A DNA stretch of 36,815 nucleotides from an uncultured Geobacteraceae bacterium (lineage in GTDB: Bacteria > Desulfobacterota > Desulfuromonadia > Geobacterales > CAIOGM01), in contig CAIUUR010000184.1 in the NCBI GenBank assembly GCA_903902345.1, forward strand, positions 1-36,815. Reading direction: 5' to 3'. A model generated the notes under the pieces. The model ran no database searches and was not told where the DNA came from. It saw only the letters and a list, made by a program, of their open reading frames with translations. The translations under genes and the position numbers were made by a program. Position 1 is the first letter of the stretch. Each line of letters begins with the position of its first letter. Shown here piece by piece: positions 1-7,020 of this stretch.

Positions 1-786
1 GATGAGGAGGTAACCGATGATGGCGTCCTGGGCGTCGCGGAGAGCCGTGACGGAGACCACCGCCGGGAAGCGACTCCCGTCTTTGCGGATGTAGGTCAGC
101 TCGTAGATATCCTCGATCCCTCGGGAGGCCTTGAAGACTAGAGCCTCGAACCCCGGCGTTATGGGGGTATCCAGTTCGCTGCTCAGCGCCTGGGCCCGGG
201 CGATGACCTCCTGGGGATCGGAGATGTCCGCCGGAGTGATCTTGTTCATCATGTCGGCTGCCGCGTACCCCAGCATCCGTTCCGCTCCCACGTTGAAAAT
301 CTGGATGACCCCCTTGGCGTCGGTGGCGATGCTGGAGAAGTTGGCACTGTTGAAAATGGCGCTCTGCAGCGCCCCCGCCTTGAGGAGCGCCTCTTCCGCT
401 TGCTTGCGCGCGGTGTTGTCGGTGCCGATGAGGAGGTAGCCGATGATGGCGTCCTGGGCGTCGCGTAGGGCCGTGACGGAGACCACCGCCGGGAAGCGGC
501 TCCCGTCTTTGCGGATGTAGGTCAGCTCGTAGATATCCTCGATCCCCCGGGAGGCCTTGAAGACCAGGGCTTCGAACCCCGGCATGATCAGGGTCCCCAG
601 TTCGCTGCTCAGCGCCTGGGCGCGGGCGATGACCTCCTGGGGGTCGGAGATGTCCGCCGGGGTGATCTTGTTCATCACGTCGTCGGCTGCGTACCCCAGC
701 ATCCGTTCCGCTCCCACATTGAAGATCTGGATGACCCCCTTGGCATCGGTGGCGATGTAGGAAAAGTTGGCGCTGTTGAAAATGGC
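1..786. repeat. 426-bp tandem DNA repeat encoding duplicated PAS domains
   Basis: Bases 1-360 align without gaps to bases 427-786, a 426-bp (142-codon) period. I counted about 28 mismatches by eye over 360 positions, roughly 92% identity. Similarity falls away after about base 380/806. The duplication is in frame and falls inside the PAS sensor gene. The copy nearer the left edge is cut, so further copies may lie outside the window. Confidence 0.9.
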
Positions 787-1260
787 GTTTTGCAACGTCC
801 CCGACTGCAGCAGTGATTCTTCCTGGATCTTAAGGAGCCGTTCCGTTTCCAGTCGGATCAGATTCTTGAGCCGACGCTCCGTCTCCCGATGGAATAAATA
901 GGCAAAGAGCAGAGTGAGCAGGAGAGAGAGGAGGCCGGCGGCGATGATGACGGTAAGGATGCGCCCCATCTCCTCTTGGAACTCCGCTTCGTGCTGCGCC
1001 AGGAGGGAGCTGCTGTCGTGGGCCGCCTCGTACTGCTTCCGGAGCGTACTGTCAACGGGGGGTGAAGAGCCGTTCCCACCGCCTTGAAAGGCTCTCAGTT
1101 GGGAGAGCAAGGCATCCGCGCTGCGCAGCGCCACGGCGTATTTGCGACTCTCCGCCGCTGCCCGGATCTGCCCGAAAATCGAAAACGATACCGCCGCCGC
1201 CAGGGAAAGGAGGAGGGCTGTACCCACAAGGGATGCGATTATTTTGCGTTTGGATTTCAT
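1..1260 (-). CDS. Membrane PAS-domain sensor protein (C-terminus beyond window)
   Basis: The reading frame from the ATG at 1260 stays open to base 1, giving 420 residues and no stop, so the C-terminal output domain lies off the left edge. An AAGGAG ribosome site precedes the start. Residues 5-25 form a membrane segment or uncleaved signal, residues about 28-100 would be periplasmic, and 101-122 form a second membrane segment. Two PAS domains follow (about 152-290 and from 294). They are near copies with a 142-residue period and share the motifs FNSANFS, IATDAKGVIQIFN and IRKDGSRFPAVV, typical of S-box PAS domains. It probably senses a periplasmic or redox cue and signals through a kinase or cyclase domain not visible here. 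It lies 40 bases downstream of the kinase gene at 1301-2944 and is probably co-transcribed with it. Confidence 0.85.
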   Translation of the reverse strand, partial: MKSKRKIIASLVGTALLLSLAAAVSFSIFGQIRAAAESRKYAVALRSADALLSQLRAFQGGGNGSSPPVDSTLRKQYEAAHDSSSLLAQHEAEFQEEMGRILTVIIAAGLLSLLLTLLFAYLFHRETERRLKNLIRLETERLLKIQEESLLQSGTLQNAIFNSANFSYIATDAKGVIQIFNVGAERMLGYAADDVMNKITPADISDPQEVIARAQALSSELGTLIMPGFEALVFKASRGIEDIYELTYIRKDGSRFPAVVSVTALRDAQDAIIGYLLIGTDNTARKQAEEALLKAGALQSAIFNSANFSSIATDAKGVIQIFNVGAERMLGYAAADMMNKITPADISDPQEVIARAQALSSELDTPITPGFEALVFKASRGIEDIYELTYIRKDGSRFPAVVSVTALRDAQDAIIGYLLI

Positions 1261-1300
1261 GATGTTGTCTCCTTGCGGTATCCGGGCCTGTTCAGATGAT

Positions 1301-2944
1301 TCAAACCGCTGCCACCGGAGTTCGGGGGAGTTTCACCGTGAAGGTGGTTCCGATGCCGACAACGCTCTCCACCAGAAGCTCTCCGTTATGTTTTTTTATG
1401 ATTTCGTAGGAGGTGTTGAGCCCCAGGCCGGTCCCCTGTCCCACATCCTTGGTCGTATAGAAGGGGTCGAAGATCCTGTGTTGAATTTTTTCGGGGATAC
1501 CGCTCCCGGTGTCGCTCACCGAGGCATACACGAAATGGTTGTCATGTCGGCTCCTCAGGACGATCTCTCCCGGCGGAGTTATCGCCTGACCGGCGTTGAC
1601 CAACAGCTGGAGAAAAACCTGGTTCAATTGGCCGGGATGACAGAGCACCACCTGGTCCGATTCGTACTCCTTCCGGATGGTTGCCACCCTGCTCAACTCG
1701 TTGAAACAGATGGAGAGGGCGCTTTCCATACAGGAACTGAGCTTCATCGCTTCATACTCCCGCCGGTCCACCCGGGAAAAACTCTTCAGATCACTGACGA
1801 TCTTTGCGACCCGCGCCGCTCCGCTCAATGACTCGTTGATCAGATCGATGCCGTCTGCCAGGATTTTATCAATCTCCAGAGTGTTTCTGCTGCCCGTCAT
1901 GTCCTCCCGGGTGGAGTGGGAGAGGGTACCGGCGTCGCTTGCCTGTCGGATCTCGTCGAACTGGATTATCTGGCCGAAATACTCGGCCAGGACCCCCAGG
2001 TTGGAGGAGATGACCGCTAGGGGAGTATTGATTTCATGGGCCATGCCCGCCGCCAGTTGGCCGACGGATGCCATTTTTTCACTCCGCATGAGCGCCTGAT
2101 CCTTGAGCAGTAGCTCCTCCTGGTTCTTCTTCTCCTGGGTGATGTCCTGCATGGCGAGGAGAATGCGGCGTGAGCCGATATCGTTGTTTAAAATCTGTCG
2201 CGCGTTGAGGAGGATACTCTTGTGCCCGATACCGGGGAATTCATGCTCCACTTCATAGCCGTTGAACACCGTGTCGTGGGGGAGTATTTCTTCAAAGAGG
2301 GTTCGGAGCCGGGGTATGTCCCACTGCCCGTTCCCCAGGTCATGGATGAACTTCCCCAAGGTTTCCCGTGGGGTGACCTTGAAGGTGTCGTAGAAACTGG
2401 AATTGGCGGTGAGGATTTTCAGGTCGGAATTAAGCACCACCAGTGGTTCCCGAACGGTTTCCACGATATTTTCGGCATATTGCCGGGCATCCTGGATATC
2501 CGTCACCATCTGTTCCAGGTGTTCGTTCTGCCGGCTGAGACGCTGTTGCAGGGAGCGTAGTCTCAGGTGGGTTTTCACGCGGGCGTATACCTCTTCCAGC
2601 TGGAAAGGTTTGGTTACGTAGTCCACCCCCCCCACGCGGAATGCTTTCACCTTATCCATGGTTTCATCCAGCACGCTCATGAAAATGACGGGGATCTCTT
2701 GCAGCAACTCATCGCTCTTGAGGAGTTCGCAGAGTTCGTAGCCGTTCATCTCCGGCATATTGACATCCAGCAGGATCAGGTCGGGGAGTTCTGCTCGGGC
2801 GGCCTGCAGTGCCAGTTTGGCGCTGAGAACCGGTCTTGCGTGGTAACCTTGCGTCGTGAGCATTCGGGTGAGAAGGAGGACATTGGCCGGTGTGTCATCC
2901 ACGATGAGGATGTTCGGGGGTTTTTGTTCTGCATTGTCAGTCAT
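1301..2944 (-). CDS. Response regulator / PAS / sensor histidine kinase
   Basis: A 547-residue cytoplasmic protein with no membrane segment. The order is receiver domain (about 10-125, phospho-acceptor D60 in LILLDVNMPEMNG), a coiled linker, a PAS domain (about 155-275), a DHp domain with the H-box GMAHEINTP (H303), then a HATPase domain with N-box QLLVNAGQAI and G-boxes DTGSGIP and GTGLGL. An N-terminal receiver means it may be controlled by another kinase before phosphorylating its own partner, which is not identifiable here. The DHp and ATPase parts closely resemble the kinase at 12372-14339, including the LAEYF stretch and the end TFTVKLPRT. The PAS sensor downstream at 1260 is probably in the same operon. 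Confidence 0.9.
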   Translation of the reverse strand: MTDNAEQKPPNILIVDDTPANVLLLTRMLTTQGYHARPVLSAKLALQAARAELPDLILLDVNMPEMNGYELCELLKSDELLQEIPVIFMSVLDETMDKVKAFRVGGVDYVTKPFQLEEVYARVKTHLRLRSLQQRLSRQNEHLEQMVTDIQDARQYAENIVETVREPLVVLNSDLKILTANSSFYDTFKVTPRETLGKFIHDLGNGQWDIPRLRTLFEEILPHDTVFNGYEVEHEFPGIGHKSILLNARQILNNDIGSRRILLAMQDITQEKKNQEELLLKDQALMRSEKMASVGQLAAGMAHEINTPLAVISSNLGVLAEYFGQIIQFDEIRQASDAGTLSHSTREDMTGSRNTLEIDKILADGIDLINESLSGAARVAKIVSDLKSFSRVDRREYEAMKLSSCMESALSICFNELSRVATIRKEYESDQVVLCHPGQLNQVFLQLLVNAGQAITPPGEIVLRSRHDNHFVYASVSDTGSGIPEKIQHRIFDPFYTTKDVGQGTGLGLNTSYEIIKKHNGELLVESVVGIGTTFTVKLPRTPVAAV

Positions 2945-3148
2945 GGCCTGTTACCTCTCGCATTCTGCTGTGCCGCCATCAACTACGTTGCGGGGGTAAT
3001 TTTGGCTTGAGTAAATATTTGAAATTCAATGGCTTTTGTTTTGAGGTCAGATCATCGACCATACGCTTAATCTCGCAGAAAGCACGACAATACTGACTAT
3101 TATTGAAAATGAGGTGAGTTCCGGGTCGGAAGGTGGGGGAGGGGAGGG
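2945..3148. other. Intergenic region, 204 bases
   Basis: This lies between the stop of the alkyltransferase and the start of the kinase, both on the minus strand. It must hold the kinase promoter. I see no convincing -35/-10 pair, hairpin terminator or small gene. Confidence 0.5.
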
Positions 3149-3706
3149 TTATCTTCTCTCCAGTTCCAGCAGGGCGGCTTTGCGGAGCAGACCCCCGGCG
3201 TATCCGGTGAGCGAACCGTTGGCCCCCACCACGCGGTGGCAGGGGATGATGATGGTCAGAGGATTATGCCCCACGGCGCCCCCCACCGCCTGGGGACAGG
3301 GGAGGGGAGGGGGGCGAAGCAGGGCGAGTTGTTGCGCCAGGGCGCCATAGGTGGTGGTGGCGCCGAAGGGGATGGTCCGGAGCAACTCCCAGACCGCTTG
3401 GCGAAAGGGGGTCCCTTGGGGAGCCAGCGGCAGGTCGAAGAGTTGACGCTCTCCTCTGAAATAGGCCTCCAGTTGTTCCTCCAGCGCCGTGAACAACGGG
3501 AGATCGGGGGCGTGCCGCCACTCTTCGTCCGGACGGGGGAGGAATTTCTGGTCCGTAAACCAGAGGCCGGCTACTGCTCCCCTTTCGGCAAGGGCGATCA
3601 TCTCTCCCAGCGGTGATGGGATGTTCCGGTAATACTTTGCGCTGTTCATGGGCGCCACCTTTCCGCCCCATGGGGTCGGGGCGTCATCCTCCCTGATTCT
3701 TACCAT
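3149..3706 (-). CDS. ogt: Methylated-DNA--protein-cysteine methyltransferase (Ogt type)
   Basis: Family members repair O6-alkylguanine by moving the alkyl group to an active-site Cys in a one-turnover reaction. The 185-residue frame has the signature IPCHRVVG with nucleophile C156, followed by GSLTGYAGGL, and the DNA-binding region GTPFRQAVWELL. Length and motifs fit Ogt/MGMT. The residue matching the Arg finger (normally in RAVG, 17 residues before the Cys) is Gln139 here (CPQAVGGAVGHNP), which is unusual. Two starts are possible: 3706 (GGAGAG upstream) and 3649 (MNSAKYY, AAAGGTGG upstream, 166 residues). The shorter form starts closer to the usual family N-terminus. It appears to be a single-gene unit. 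Confidence 0.88.
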   Translation of the reverse strand: MVRIREDDAPTPWGGKVAPMNSAKYYRNIPSPLGEMIALAERGAVAGLWFTDQKFLPRPDEEWRHAPDLPLFTALEEQLEAYFRGERQLFDLPLAPQGTPFRQAVWELLRTIPFGATTTYGALAQQLALLRPPPLPCPQAVGGAVGHNPLTIIIPCHRVVGANGSLTGYAGGLLRKAALLELERR

Positions 3707-3929
3707 GGATGGCTCTCCGAAGGGAAGAATTTGTCCTTAGGCAAACGTTTTCGAAGTTGAGGGGGCAGGGGGGAGAGGTGACGAATTGGGGGTTGTTCAG
3801 CTTCGAGTATTTGGATTATACTGAAAAAACGAGTGGCGGGTGTTCCGGCGTGAAAGGTTCGGAGGAGACGTTTCGTTTGCGGAGCGAGGGTGATGTCGGC
3901 GTAAGTTTGTGCAATGAACGGGTATAGAT
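3707..3929. other. Intergenic region, 223 bases
   Basis: This separates the divergent alkyltransferase (minus) and NERD-like gene (plus), so both promoters should lie here. A short plus-strand frame at 3709-3927 has no ribosome site and low-complexity translation, and I do not consider it a gene. No terminator or clear operator is seen. Confidence 0.5.
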
Positions 3930-4670
3930 ATGAAAGAGCGGTCTTTTATCGTCATGGGAGTCACCGTCGCTGCCGCCGCCATAGGTATAATCAGCTTGGC
4001 GCGGCATGAAACTGTAGTCATACGGTTTGTTTTACCGGGTTTGGCGCTGGTTATCGTCTCGGCGGTACTGTCATATGTCATGCGGCATGGCGCGAGTAAC
4101 TCGTGGTACGGAATAAGTAAAAGAGATTATTATAAAAAAAGCGGGAAGCAGAAGTGCGGTGATCTCCCCTCGAGCTCAAATCCGCTGGACATATTGTTGC
4201 AGTTGCCAAAAGAGTACATCGTCATACATCACTATGAGAGAAACGGTTTGGATTTGGAGTACGTCGTTATCGGGCCCACCGGAATTTTTATCCTAGACAG
4301 CAACGGCATCAGAGGGAGCATCGATGTCGCCGGGGATCATCTGATCCTCGACGGCAAGCATGCCGTGGATAAAGCAGTAGAAAAAGTAAAAAGGAGCGCC
4401 CGGCGGATGGGGAATGATTTCAAGACGTTCAATGCGAGAAAGAATTTGCTGAAGGCGGTACTCTGTTTTCCCCACGCCGCCGTAAAAGGCGCGTCCGGAA
4501 AAATCTTCAGTGACGTCCTGGTGGCATCCGGGGATGATTTAATCGAAACGATACAAGGACATCCTCAGCTTCTTGATGCCGCGGACATCGTGGGAATTTG
4601 TTCCTATCTGAAGAAAAATGCGAACTACGCGAGTTGCAGAGAACTAAGGTCAAAAGGGGAAATAGCATGA
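3930..4670 (+). CDS. Membrane-anchored NERD-like protein, catalytic residues altered
   Basis: A 246-residue protein with two N-terminal membrane segments (about 6-23 and 30-49) and a soluble domain from about 90. That domain has the core pattern of NERD (nuclease-related) domains: LPKEYIVIHHYERNG, then LEYVVIGPTGIFILDSNGIRG. In typical NERD proteins this reads roughly DHVVVGPGGVFVIETKNYSG. Here the Asp of the DH pair is Glu, the Glu of the ETK motif is Asp and the Lys is Asn, so nuclease activity is doubtful. The rest (IFSDVLVASGDDLIETI) fits the NERD C-terminal part. The stop overlaps the start of the next gene by four bases (ATGA), so the two are translationally coupled. The NERD assignment is by pattern only. 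Confidence 0.7.
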   Translation: MKERSFIVMGVTVAAAAIGIISLARHETVVIRFVLPGLALVIVSAVLSYVMRHGASNSWYGISKRDYYKKSGKQKCGDLPSSSNPLDILLQLPKEYIVIHHYERNGLDLEYVVIGPTGIFILDSNGIRGSIDVAGDHLILDGKHAVDKAVEKVKRSARRMGNDFKTFNARKNLLKAVLCFPHAAVKGASGKIFSDVLVASGDDLIETIQGHPQLLDAADIVGICSYLKKNANYASCRELRSKGEIA

Positions 4671-6646
4671 AATTCAGGTTCAGCCCGTTTCTCCTGACCC
4701 TATGGCTCTTCGCCCTCTCTGCGAGTGCCACTCCGACCCCGGCGGAGCAGTTCGACTTTCTTCTTTCCCAGGTGCGCAGCTGCAACAGCTCCATGACCGG
4801 AGGGAAGGCATATTTTTACGACGCCGGGAGTACCACGCTGAAGCCTGTCTGCCTTGACCCCCACTGCGCCACACGGGCCGCCAATCCCTACACTCTGGAC
4901 GGCAACGGCATGGCGCCGCTGTACGGACGGGGACTCTATCGAGTGGTTATCAAGGACGCCGGCGGCATTTGTTTCGAACGGGACAACGTCGCCATCGGCG
5001 GCGACGCCTCGTACCTGAACGTAGATGATTACCCCACGGTGACGCAGGCCGATGTCGCGGCCACGACGTCAGGTAAGGAGCTTCGGCTTAACTCCAGCAT
5101 CACGCTATCTGCTTCAACCACGCTCGGCGCAACGGTGAAAATCAGCCCGGGAGTCATCATTACGGTACCCAACGGCATAACGTTGACCATCAACAGCCCG
5201 TTCAACAATGGACTGAATTGGTGCTTCAGGTGTACGGGAACAGGTAAAGTGCTCTTCACTTCCGTCACGGAGGTGTTTCCGGAATGGTGGGGCGCCAAGG
5301 CTGATTGGAATGGTGTTGTTGGGACAAACTCTTCGTCAGCGTTGTCGGCCGCCGCGGCAACTGGGCAACCGGTCAGGTTCGCAAAGGGGGCATACTATTT
5401 CACCTACCCTGTCACCTTTCATTCCTCATCCACCACAAACAGTATGTTTACCGGCGCGGGGATGTCTAATACTCAACTGATCTATCGCGGGCCGGCGGGT
5501 ACTCATGCGTTTGAGGCTGCCATCGATACTGCGACAAATCCTGGAGATGCCAACTGGCCGGGACGGGCAGTGTTCTCCGACTTCTCGATCAACGGTGTCG
5601 GTACCGGAGGTAATCTGGGGCGTGACGCTACTACCGGGGGTATTTACGCCGCTAATACTAACAGCTCCCAGCTGGTGAATATTCCGCATTACTCCTTCAA
5701 TCGTGTGCGTTTATACGGGCTTACTGTCGGGGTACAGGTAGAAGGCTACGGTCATATTTTTACCGACTGTATTGCTGAAGCATGTGGGATTGGTTATGAG
5801 ATAACTCATCCGGAACAGGTGTCGCTGAATGGGTGCTGGGCAAATTATTGCGGAATCGGTTTGCAATCTAATATTAGAAAAGCTCATTTTGGCCATACAT
5901 TTATAATTCAAGGCGGGGCTTATCAACGGTGTAATATCGGAATTCAATTAGGTAATGTGCTCGAGGCAACAATAAACACATACTTTGAGTTAAATAATGT
6001 GTCTGATATTGTTTTGGGTAATCCGTCATCACCACGAGGATATGAATACTCGACTAAAAACGTAACTATCGCAGGCAACTTTAACTCATCATCAGGGATA
6101 GGGCCGAATATCGACTGTTATTCCACTGTTGGCGCAAAGATAGCATTTCACAGTTTCGGGAGCACAAAGAGTAACGCGCCATTAGTCCGTACCAGCGGTT
6201 GGTCGAAATACATAGACGTAGAATATAACCCCGAGGAATTGCCAAAGGGGAATGTCGAACCCTTTGACTTCCGCAATGAAAGTGCGCTTACTTCCATAGC
6301 GAGGCAACAAGGTTCAGGGGAAAAATCCAAAATCCCGACGCTGGCCAGCCCATACAGTGCCAGTGACCCGCTGCTTGTATACTACAAAACGCAACGGGAC
6401 ATGGTGAGGGTTCAGGGTAGCGTTATTTCCGGTGCGGGGGGATCATCTCAAATATTTGTATTGCCTGCGGCGTATAAGCCGGCGTACACACAGACATTTC
6501 CCTGTGTGTACTATAAAGCGGGATGGCATAGCACCTTTGTGCAAATCAAGGCTGATACGTTGGAGGTTTACTGGAATGAGGCAGTGTCTGGCGCAACTCT
6601 GTATATAACCGCTGATTTTAGGACGTATGCCTCAGGTGTAAACTAA
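4667..6646 (+). CDS. Exported tailspike-like right-handed beta-helix protein
   Basis: A 659-residue protein. I chose the ATG at 4667 because AGGGGA lies just upstream and translation then begins with a signal peptide (FLLTLWLFALSASA). After it comes GGKAYFYDAGST...NPYTLDGNGMAPLYGRGLYRVVIKDAGG, the N-terminal pattern of phage tail-fibre and tailspike adaptors. Next is a pectate-lyase-like entry (VFPEWWGAKADWNG, then FAKGAYYFTYPV) and Gly/Asn-rich beta-helix rungs to about residue 520. The C-terminal part (VRVQGSVISGAGG to the end) resembles small beta domains closing tail fibres. Function is unknown; surface polysaccharide binding or cleavage is an inference. The DNA is GC-rich to about 5600 and clearly AT-richer from about 5640 to the end, suggesting a mosaic or transferred origin. 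It is coupled to the NERD-like gene by an ATGA overlap. Confidence 0.8.
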   Translation: MKFRFSPFLLTLWLFALSASATPTPAEQFDFLLSQVRSCNSSMTGGKAYFYDAGSTTLKPVCLDPHCATRAANPYTLDGNGMAPLYGRGLYRVVIKDAGGICFERDNVAIGGDASYLNVDDYPTVTQADVAATTSGKELRLNSSITLSASTTLGATVKISPGVIITVPNGITLTINSPFNNGLNWCFRCTGTGKVLFTSVTEVFPEWWGAKADWNGVVGTNSSSALSAAAATGQPVRFAKGAYYFTYPVTFHSSSTTNSMFTGAGMSNTQLIYRGPAGTHAFEAAIDTATNPGDANWPGRAVFSDFSINGVGTGGNLGRDATTGGIYAANTNSSQLVNIPHYSFNRVRLYGLTVGVQVEGYGHIFTDCIAEACGIGYEITHPEQVSLNGCWANYCGIGLQSNIRKAHFGHTFIIQGGAYQRCNIGIQLGNVLEATINTYFELNNVSDIVLGNPSSPRGYEYSTKNVTIAGNFNSSSGIGPNIDCYSTVGAKIAFHSFGSTKSNAPLVRTSGWSKYIDVEYNPEELPKGNVEPFDFRNESALTSIARQQGSGEKSKIPTLASPYSASDPLLVYYKTQRDMVRVQGSVISGAGGSSQIFVLPAAYKPAYTQTFPCVYYKAGWHSTFVQIKADTLEVYWNEAVSGATLYITADFRTYASGVN

Positions 6647-6699
6647 ACAGCCATGAGCAACTCGATCTGCACCGTACCATGCTCTTTCGACAGCAATAC

Positions 6700-6737
6700 A
6701 AAAAAGCACCCACCAGTTAAGGTAAGTGCTTTTTTTT
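6700..6737. terminator. Bidirectional intrinsic terminator
   Basis: The arms AAAAAAGCAC (6700-6709) and GTGCTTTTTT (6726-6735) can pair, with a run of T on the right and a run of A on the left. It can end the beta-helix transcript on the plus strand and the tRNA transcript on the minus strand. Confidence 0.75.
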
Positions 6738-6739
6738 AT

Positions 6740-6815
6740 TGGTGGACGCCATTGGGATCGAACCAATGACCTGCCGATTAAGAGTCGGCTGCTCTACCAA
6801 CTAAGCTAGGCGTCC
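6740..6815 (-). tRNA. tRNA-Lys (anticodon CTT)
   Basis: On the minus strand the acceptor arms GGACGCC and GGCGTCC pair. The D stem (GCTT/GAGC), anticodon stem (GCCGA/TCGGC) and T stem (ATTGG/CCAAT, loop TTCGATC) are all present. The anticodon loop is CTCTTAA, giving CTT. The discriminator base is A and CCA is encoded. It is 46 bases downstream of the second tRNA-Lys and probably on the same transcript. Confidence 0.97.
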
Positions 6816-6861
6816 AGGATGTTAAAAGGGGACGGACATTGCCCGTCCCCCTTGGTGTAAA

Positions 6862-6937
6862 TGGTGAGCCGCGTTGGGATCGAACCAACGACCACCTGAT
6901 TAAAAGTCAGGTGCTCTACCTACTGAGCTAGCGGCTC
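6862..6937 (-). tRNA. tRNA-Lys (anticodon TTT)
   Basis: The acceptor arms GAGCCGC/GCGGCTC, anticodon stem CCTGA/TCAGG with loop CTTTTAA, and T stem GTTGG/CCAAC all pair. The anticodon is TTT, the discriminator is A and CCA is encoded. With the CTT tRNA it covers both lysine codons. Confidence 0.97.
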
Positions 6938-6955
6938 GCTTGCAAACGAATCAAC

Positions 6956-6984
6956 TTTTTAGACTATTTTTCCGTTTTCGTCAA
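6956..6984 (-). promoter_or_regulatory. Probable promoter of the tRNA-Lys pair
   Basis: On the minus strand TTGACG (6979-6984) is followed after 17 bases by TAAAAA (6956-6961), 18 bases before the TTT tRNA. The -35 matches consensus at five of six positions and the -10 at four. Confidence 0.55.
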
Positions 6985-7020
6985 GAACTTTTTACATCGC
7001 AGGCAAATTTTCCGAATTGT

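Noticed and set aside
3709-3927. 72-residue plus-strand frame between ogt and the NERD-like gene
   Set aside because: No ribosome site, no recognisable pattern, and it occupies the space needed for two divergent promoters.
6740-6937. tRNA-Lys as a phage attachment site
   Set aside because: No duplicated tRNA 3' end or integrase gene was found in 3707-6740. It is kept only as a weak island hypothesis.
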